Part shown: positions 58,036 through 64,000 of the stretch, piece by piece
How the letters are laid out: every line of letters begins with the position of its first letter
Position numbering within the stretch: the stretch's first letter is position 1
Source: Conus ventricosus
Lineage: Eukaryota > Mollusca > Gastropoda > Neogastropoda > Conidae
Assembly: GCA_018398815.1 (NCBI GenBank)
Contig: CM031628.1
Coordinates: 10,881,781-10,945,780 of the forward strand
Direction of reading: 5' to 3'
Length of the DNA: 64,000 nt
The notes under the pieces: model-generated
Database searches by the model: none
Seen by the model: the letters and a program-made list of their open reading frames with translations, nothing else
Told to the model about the DNA's origin: nothing
Made by a program: the position numbers and the translations under genes

Positions 58036-58700
58036 TCAACGTGTCTTTTTGTGCTTGAACTCATAAACCAAAGTATAAACACCCTTTTGCGTTGAGTTTA
58101 ATGTCTCGTCTACTTTTTTTAAACATTCCTTTTTTATCTGCTCGGTGTCAGGCTGTTGAGAAAAACTTGTCCTTGCCTTTCTTTGAAGATCAAACTTTTG
58201 TCTTTTGTAGTCCTCAAAATCGGCCTGTAAACGACTAAATTCTTCATCCGTGATGTTTGAGTCAGCTAGTGCTTTATTTATAATCAGCTTAAAGGAACTA
58301 AGTTTTAGCTGTTATTAGTTGAACTATAGCTGTGTGCTTTTGGAGTTTAGTTTTTATTTTTTGCTAGCAGCACCTACAGCTAATGACCACAGACCAAGAG
58401 CTAAAGACAAACCGCCTAGAGTAAAGCTGCGGGTGCGCCAACACCCGTTGCTAAGAGACCTACACTCGTTCCTGCCGATACAGCACTTATAGTCGATGCT
58501 CCAGTATTAACATAGGTAACAGCATTAAAGGCGGCAGAATACTTCGTTTGGTTTTGCTTATTTTGAAAAGTCTTGCTCTAGTACTTGCTGCATTTGCGTA
58601 ATGTTTGTTAATCTAAAGGTTTTTATGTCAGGGTTTTCTACTATCCTTCTTTGGCGACTCTGGCGCTGTAGGCACATTTGGAATAAACCTGAACAGACAT
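58036..58700 (-). pseudogene. Maverick Gly-rich membrane-active and coiled-coil protein
   Basis: Minus-strand gene without a long single frame. ATG at 58700 opens MSVQVYSK. Shifted frames then give YSAAFNAVTYVNTGASTISA, a long Gly/Ala-rich hydrophobic region (TSVGLLATGVGAPA, GGLSLALGLWSLAVGAASKK), and a charged coiled-coil tail (NKALADSNITDEEFSRLQAD ... EQIKKECLKKVDETLN) ending FKHKKTR at 58036. Proteins with this N-terminal hydrophobic plus coiled-coil layout sit beside the capsid gene in related elements, suggesting a virion role; this is inference. Confidence 0.5.
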
Positions 58701-58742
58701 GCTTTTTTAAAATAAAAAAAATAATTTAGTATACTGCATCTT

Positions 58743-59991
58743 TTATCTGTTATCTTTAATATTTAGCTGCGCATCATATATTAAAAACAAATACACATTA
58801 AGCGGTTTATCAGCCTCTTTTTCTTTATCAATTTGAATGTTTATTATGTCTCTAACATCTCTCCCGCTTCCATATAACTGATTATCCTCCGTTGACCTTA
58901 GGTCAATCCATAAACCGTATTTCGTTGTTAAATAATGATCAAGCCTAACGCTGTGAAGATGTAGATCTTTAGACACAAGGTCAACTGTTGGATTTCTACA
59001 CCTCCCGCCTCCAAACAGTTTCTTATTTCATCAAAATGCTGATAAGGTTTAAGCCCGCTAGCGTAGATTTGGTTAGGACTACCCTCAATTGTACATTGCA
59101 CTTTCGTTATTTTGGGATTAACAAAATTTTCAGTTTGTCTTTTGAATGGTTCTTCATCTTCACACAGCAATAAAATACCTTTAAGTGAATGTGCTATGGC
59201 GCTAAAACTAAAATTCCATATAGTGTCTGCCCTGCTTTTAGGATGTTTAGAATGATGGTGCACTCTTTCGTAATATATTGCTAATTTTGACTGATATTGT
59301 TGCTCAATCAGCCTTGCTAAATTAAAGTTGCTAACAACGTCAAACTCTAACGAGATGTCAGAAATGCTGTACTTTGCTTCGGTGTCTGCAGATAAAATAA
59401 CATGTTTGCAGTCATTAAAAGTTAGTTCATATGACAATCTGTCTGTTAACGCTCCTTGAAAGTATGGGGCATGCGCTTTTAACAACTCAAAATCTAAGGT
59501 ATGGAAAAGCGATTACCATACGCATAACTTACAGCTTCATGCTTTTTGCTGGCTTCAGCATCTGCGGCGCCTATTCTATGTTTTAGTGCATCTTCATTTT
59601 CGATTCCTTGAAACGCAAGATCGGCCCTTTCGTTCCCGGTTAGCCATAGATCAGAATAGGTTAAAAATATGTCTGCATTATGTAAAGAAAATACTTCTTG
59701 CCCCTCAAGTTTTATTGAAATTTTCTTAACGATTGCCCGCCCCAGATTCTGTACAACTGTTCTGTTGGGGTCTGTTGTTGAAGCGAGTTCTATTTTGAAA
59801 GTAAGTCGTGCAGAGCCTGGCACAATCACTTCATCCGCTCCTAGGTCTGGAAATTTGACAGTAAGAATTTGATCTGCATCAATAGTAGATGGATTATTTG
59901 GAACAGTAATATTCCGTTTATTTCCCTTCACGCCACGGGGCTCTTTCAGTTTTCTATACGGGTTAAGAATCGAGCCATATGCTTGTGACAT
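58743..59991 (-). pseudogene. Maverick major capsid protein (double jelly-roll)
   Basis: Forms the icosahedral shell. ATG at 59991; the first frame (to 59494) has the capsid N-terminal half: VPGSARLTFKIEL, VVQNLGRAIVKKISIKLEG and LKHRIGAADAE. The second (59485-58928) has RLSYELTFNDCKHVIL, ISDISLEFDVV, SRADTIWNFSFSAIAHSLKG and FVNPKITKVQCTIEGSPNQI. The third (58976-58743) has YLTTKYGLWIDLRSTEDNQL and YLFLIYDAQLNIKD. The total of about 410 residues fits the Polinton/adintovirus capsid. Two single-base shifts (near 59490 and 58950) break the frame; otherwise it is well conserved. Confidence 0.85.
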
Positions 59992-60030
59992 TTTTTATAA
60001 AACAAAATAAAAAGTTAATTATTTAAAAAT
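59992..60030. promoter_or_regulatory. Divergent AT-rich spacer between capsid and coiled-coil genes
   Basis: 39 bp, A/T-only apart from three other bases, between divergent starts at 59991 (minus) and 60031 (plus). Candidate late bidirectional promoter by position only. Confidence 0.35.
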
Positions 60031-61255
60031 ATGGCAGGCATTGAAGATGAAGATTTTGATTTTAATCCTGGAGTCGACATGAGCGATTCCCCTTGGGAGC
60101 AGCATCGCACGAGGCTCTCAATACATGATGAATTAGTAGAAGCGCGGCAAAGGCGTGAATTAACAGAAAGTAAAGCCAGATCATTATACCAAAGTTTAGG
60201 ACTAGAACCTCCCAAAACTATATACCCTGATGATTTTGAACTAAAAGATAACCATTTGTATGTGAAAAACGATAAAGGAGAACGTGTTCCGCTTACGTTT
60301 AAACGAGACCCATCAAGGTTTGTAGGCATGGATACAATTAGACAAAGGCTCAGTGCAAGCGAGCGAAATCGCCTTAGCTTTACTAAACCAGAATTAGATC
60401 CGAAGGAAGTTGCTAAACTTCAAAACATACAACAAGAACTCCCAACAAATAACCAAATGCAAAACATGGAATTTGAAGTTTTAAATCAAACAGCAGACAG
60501 AATAATAAATGCAATAGAAGCAGCAACCACTGAAGAAGAAGAAACAGCATTAAAAACTATACGCGATCCACCACTACCTATGAGAGAATTATTAGCCCTT
60601 GATCGTCTTTTAAGAACCATCAAAGGGGAATTATTAAACAATTTAACAAAACTGACTGAACTAAAGGAGCGTATAGAAAAAGAAAAAGAAAAACTCGCTG
60701 AGGCTGACGACGCCAACTTAGGACCTGAGGTTAAAGAAAGAATAAAACAAAGACTAAAAGATCTTGAAATACAAAGATCATCAAGACTAGAAGTGACGAC
60801 TACTAACCGAGACCAATTACGAACTCAAGTGAACAGAATAAGAGAAACTATCGAAAAATTTTTATATGAAGACACAACGCTAGCAGAACGAATACGAACG
60901 CTGTTTAGAGAGCAGGGAGTCACATTAGCAAGTGTTATAACTGCCTTAGGATTTGCAATAAGTACACTGGTGATGGCTATTACAGGCGGCGGTGGTCAAA
61001 GTTTAGTACCTCCACCACCATCACCTCCATCACCGCCTGATAAATCATGGGTAAAAAAACAGCTTGATCATCTTGCGAGTTTATTAAAAAAAATTAGCCG
61101 GTAAAGCTATAGACTCTTTACCTGGTATATTAGGGAGTATCGTTAGCTGGCTTTTGTCTACTGCGAGCAAAGTAGTTTGGCTTTATGGCCGAGCACTTAT
61201 GGGCATTAGTTCTCTTAATAGTTGGGTTACTATTTAGTAAGATAAAGACCAAGTA
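60031..61255 (+). CDS. Maverick structural-type coiled-coil membrane protein
   Basis: The longest intact frame of the element (357 codons, 60031-61104). Acidic start (MAGIEDEDFDFNPGVDMSD); residues about 30-120 mixed; 180-290 strongly charged coiled coil (ELKERIEKEKEKLAEADD, VKERIKQRLKDLEIQ); a hydrophobic helix at about 297-318 (VITALGFAISTLVMAI); a Gly turn and a Pro-rich stretch (PPPPSPPSPP, 327-336). At the A-run 61083-61091 a one-base shift would continue into a second hydrophobic region (LPGILGSIVSWLLSTASKVV, then LWALVLLIVGLLFSKIKTK) ending at 61255. Comparable proteins lie next to the capsid gene in other Mavericks. Role in the particle is inferred. Confidence 0.65.
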
Positions 61256-61267
61256 ATCCTAGGCCAG

Positions 61268-62415
61268 TTAATCCAACAACAAGTGCTGTCTTTTCATATT
61301 CATGGTCATTATTTTTAACTTCACGGTCTTCAACAGTCTTTGGGCTTTGGACCTCGGGATTGGATGACTTAATCTTGGGGGGTCATCGTGTTTTTTTATT
61401 GTTTGTAATATTACTGGCTCAGAATTTATGTCGTTTTTTCCGACCTTCTGTTCATTGCCTGCCACAAGGATTTCATTATTGTAGTTTATTATTGTACCTA
61501 TCTGGAGTCTGAGGTCAGAAGGCAGCATGTATAAACCAGTGCCAACAGCAAAGTCTACTTTCGATCTTGCGTATTGTAAAACATTTTGATACATTTTAAT
61601 ACTTGAAGGCAAATCAACTGTAGAATTAATGGCGTCCTCTAAATTTGCTAAGTATTGTTTTTGTGCATCAAAACCGGTAGAAGGATTAGTTATGCTCGAC
61701 CTTGTCTGTGCTTGCGAACCTAGCAAACACCAAACGTAAGTACGAATAGAGTCGTTTATTCGTTCTATTCCCGCTCTAGTTAGGCCCTTAGAAGTGTCTA
61801 AGATAAATGTTGACCATGCTGTTTTATGCTCTTGCTCTATGGACCCGAGGTGAACGCCTGTGCCTGAAGAGAAAGATGTGTAAGGAGGATGCCAGTCATA
61901 GTTATACTTTCTGTGCACGTCCCAAAAATAAGGGGTGCCTAAGCCATGATTAAGATCCAACTTTTGTCTAAAGTCTTCCTTAACATTAATATTGAATTCG
62001 TTACAGATCCTTTCAAAAGCCTTCATGTCTATTCGGTTGCAGAATGGATTAAACGGTTTGTCATTTGGTAATGGCGCTTGCAGTTCAGTCAAATACGTCT
62101 GAAGGTGTAATAGAAATGAAATCTATACACTGACCTCACCAAAGGATTAGGATGATTTAAATGATCAGCAATACGATACTCCACACCCGTTGTTGCACAA
62201 AACACAGCAAAGTTTAACTGGTTCTGATAAAACTGCATCGGATGACTGAACCACGCTTTCGCGATGTAGTCTTTTTTTAATAGGGGGTTAAGATATCTGT
62301 TTAATGGAGTACTCACCTTTACTTGAAAGGTGTCAGACTGAGTCACAGAAATGTCGAGGGTGTCAGTTGCTATATTTTTAAGATTGTAGTGCGGCCCAAC
62401 AGAATAATTTTGCAT
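61268..62415 (-). pseudogene. Maverick conserved protein, candidate minor capsid (penton-like)
   Basis: Two overlapping frames on the minus strand: 62415-62089 (MQNYSVGPHYNLKNIATDTL, NQLNFAVFCATTGVEYRIAD, YRFHFYYTFRRI) and 62092-61268 (MTELQAPLPNDKPFNPFCNR, AFERICNEFNINVKEDF, a long middle and a basic C-terminus). The 4-base overlap and the continuity of theme suggest one protein of about 380 residues split by a frameshift; two separate genes cannot be excluded. The AVFCATTG ... FYYTFRRI block recurs in Maverick proteins in my recollection. The penton-like label is a guess from gene order. Confidence 0.5.
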
Positions 62416-62456
62416 CAGTATATTTTAAACGCACTCATTTTTATTTCGTTTAAAAA

Positions 62457-63151
62457 ATGTTTGTAACAATAACAACCCAAGACCGTCCTTCGTTTTTAGA
62501 ACATGCCGTTAAGAACGATTGCGGAACCAAAATGGTCGCACTCCATGAAATTTTTTACAAAGTCGTATGGTTTAATATAAGCGAAACCAAGAAGAATAAT
62601 AAGATTAAAAAATATGACAGGGAAGAAACTTAGTTAGCCAGTTAACAATACCTGATGGTTTATTACGGGTTTTGCTCACTAAAAGAAGCAATGAGTAACT
62701 TCGACATTACTCTCAAACTTAACAATGCAAATCTAAAAACAATATTAACATTCAAACCTGAAGTAGCAAATTACTTTTTTGATAAAGAGCTAGCTAAAAG
62801 TTAGGCTTTGGAGCTAACACTCAGACACTCAAAGATTTATTGTTACACCAGACCTTTTTGTCTTATGAGGGAGAAAATCCGCTCGATCTTGCATTACATT
62901 CATTACTCTATGTTCATTTGGATGAGCTAAGCACTGATGAAAACTTATATGATGGAAGGCCCTCAACTGTTTTAAGATCTCTTCCGTCAGGGAAAGCTGC
63001 ATATTGCGATTATGAAATTATACAATTCCCTAATTTAAAGTTTAAAAGATTAGTTTGTGGGAGGGTTGGATCATTTAATATAAAGATCACAGACAAAACG
63101 GGGAAAGTTGTAAAATGTGATAACCTGCACATTGTTTTAGAAATAAAATAA
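62457..63151 (+). pseudogene. Maverick hypothetical protein, beta-rich
   Basis: ATG at 62457 opens MFVTITTQDRPSFLEHAVKN (58 codons to TAG at 62633). Pieces in other frames continue (MSNFDITLKLNNANLKTILT from 62693). The last part (62840-63151) is open: LHSLLYVHLDELSTDENLYD, then KLKF-type strands ending SFNIKITDKTGKVVKCDNLH and IVLEIK. The closing 'I-x-I-x-D-x-x-G' beta pattern is characteristic of one recurring Maverick gene. About 230 residues if joined; at least two shifts. Function unknown, possibly structural. Confidence 0.45.
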
Positions 63152-63167
63152 TAAGTTGTACTAAAAA

Positions 63168-64000
63168 ATGTCGCGGGGGCCAGAAGAACCGGGGGTTACA
63201 TTAGCGCCTGTAAGGTGTATAACCTTAGAATTAAAAGACCTTGCAGACGTTGCGGACTTTGAACAGAACGGTGAGATAGCGTTTTGTATGGTTTTGAGTA
63301 CACTAAAGATGGTGATTATAAACGCAAAGAGGTTGGCGACAACAAAAAGTTTCCTAAACTAGAGCAACTGCGCAATGTAGAAGCAAATAATGTTGGCCAG
63401 TATGAATATAAAATAGTTCGAAAACCTGACAGCAAATGCACTTAGAACCATATTTAGAATGGGACATAAAATTTGAATTCATAAGCCCATTTACATTTTT
63501 TAGCCGTCAAAAAGTTTCAGAAAAGCATTCAACTCTGGCCCTTTACATGTAAGTCTTATGCCAGAGGACAATAGTTCGGAAAGAGATTGAAATAAAGCCG
63601 TATGGGAATAAACAGTACATCTCCACAGAAGAGAATCAGTTTGAAAGATGCTTCTACAAAATTACAGTTCATTCCGCAAATGAAATTAGGAGATGCGTTC
63701 ACAAATGATATTTGAAATTTCTGTCTTAAAAGATGAGGGGACGGATGGGGTTGTGGGCGTTTAGTGACGTCCTTCTAAAAGGAATTCTAATTAGCTGGCA
63801 AAACTTAGACGTTGAAAAACTTAAAGTTACTGTCGTCGTTCTTAACAACGGTGAGGATATTAAGCTCATAACAACAAGCAACAAAATCAATATTGGCTTA
63901 AATAGAAACAATCTTACAGAACTAAATTGGATTAATCTTACCCATTTAGATCTTATAGGATTTTATTATACTGAACAAGTTTTGACAGAGAGCATGATAA
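63168..64000 (+). pseudogene. Maverick hypothetical gene, runs off the window
   Basis: ATG at 63168 (MSRGPEEPGVTLAPVRCITL) follows the previous gene by 16 bp. The 64-codon open frame is followed by protein-like readings in other frames: KEVGDNKKFPKLEQLRNVEA, VGQYEYKIVRKPDS, ENQFERCFYKITVHSANEI, then from about 63745 WAFSDVLLKGILISWQNLDV and VEKLKVTVVVLNNGEDIKLI to the window end. Four or more frame changes. Not recognised. Confidence 0.4.

Larger units (their letters stand above)
51290..64000. mobile_element. Maverick/Polinton (adintovirus-like) element, right end not in window
   Basis: From about 51.3 kb the sequence becomes gene-dense and AT-rich in both orientations. The set of integrase, protein-primed family B DNA polymerase, double-jelly-roll capsid protein and several small structural-type genes defines Maverick/Polinton elements, of which adintoviruses are the viral form. 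Neither terminal inverted repeat was located. The ATPase and protease genes were not found in the window. Nearly all genes are interrupted by single-base shifts. Confidence 0.85.

Overview
The window looks like nuclear DNA of a mollusc, most likely a gastropod. The only recognisable host gene resembles the snail GRL101 family (LDL-receptor class A modules, leucine-rich repeats and a rhodopsin-type seven-helix domain). The rest is gene-poor and dense in microsatellites, non-LTR retrotransposons, Penelope-like elements, a tRNA-derived SINE and a large Maverick/Polinton (adintovirus-like) element. It is an assembly scaffold: a run of exactly 1000 N sits at 17069-18068.

Layout. 0-8.1 kb holds decayed retroelement pieces (GIY-YIG fragment, Gag-like fragment, several LINE fragments) and microsatellites, plus a 54-bp perfect inverted repeat with a hammerhead-like core at its tip. 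8.2-17.07 kb (read on the minus strand) and 18.07-29.8 kb (plus strand) are two inverted copies of one segment carrying the same receptor gene, facing each other across the N gap. Each arm has its own insertions: the left has a SINE with target-site duplication and a 5'-truncated LINE; the right has a 4.3-kb block with a Penelope-like element and a retrozyme-like unit with a complete hammerhead ribozyme fold. 30-34.8 kb is very rich in (GT)n, (GA)n and (CA)n. 34.8-42.5 kb has inflated homopolymers throughout and reads like unpolished or gap-filled sequence. 42.6-49.5 kb carries LINE and GIY-YIG reverse transcriptase remnants on the minus strand. 49.4-51.3 kb has hairpins, short tandem repeats and a decayed unknown ORF.

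From about 51.3 kb to the window end lies a Maverick/Polinton element: retroviral-type integrase, protein-primed family B DNA polymerase, double-jelly-roll major capsid protein, and several small membrane, coiled-coil and candidate minor-capsid genes arranged in both orientations. Genome-packaging ATPase and capsid-maturation protease were not found and may lie past the right edge. Almost every element gene is broken by single-base shifts. Because the receptor copies also show single-base indels in short homopolymers, some of these breaks may be consensus errors rather than decay.

All calls come from reading the sequence without database searches; family names rest on motifs and gene order.
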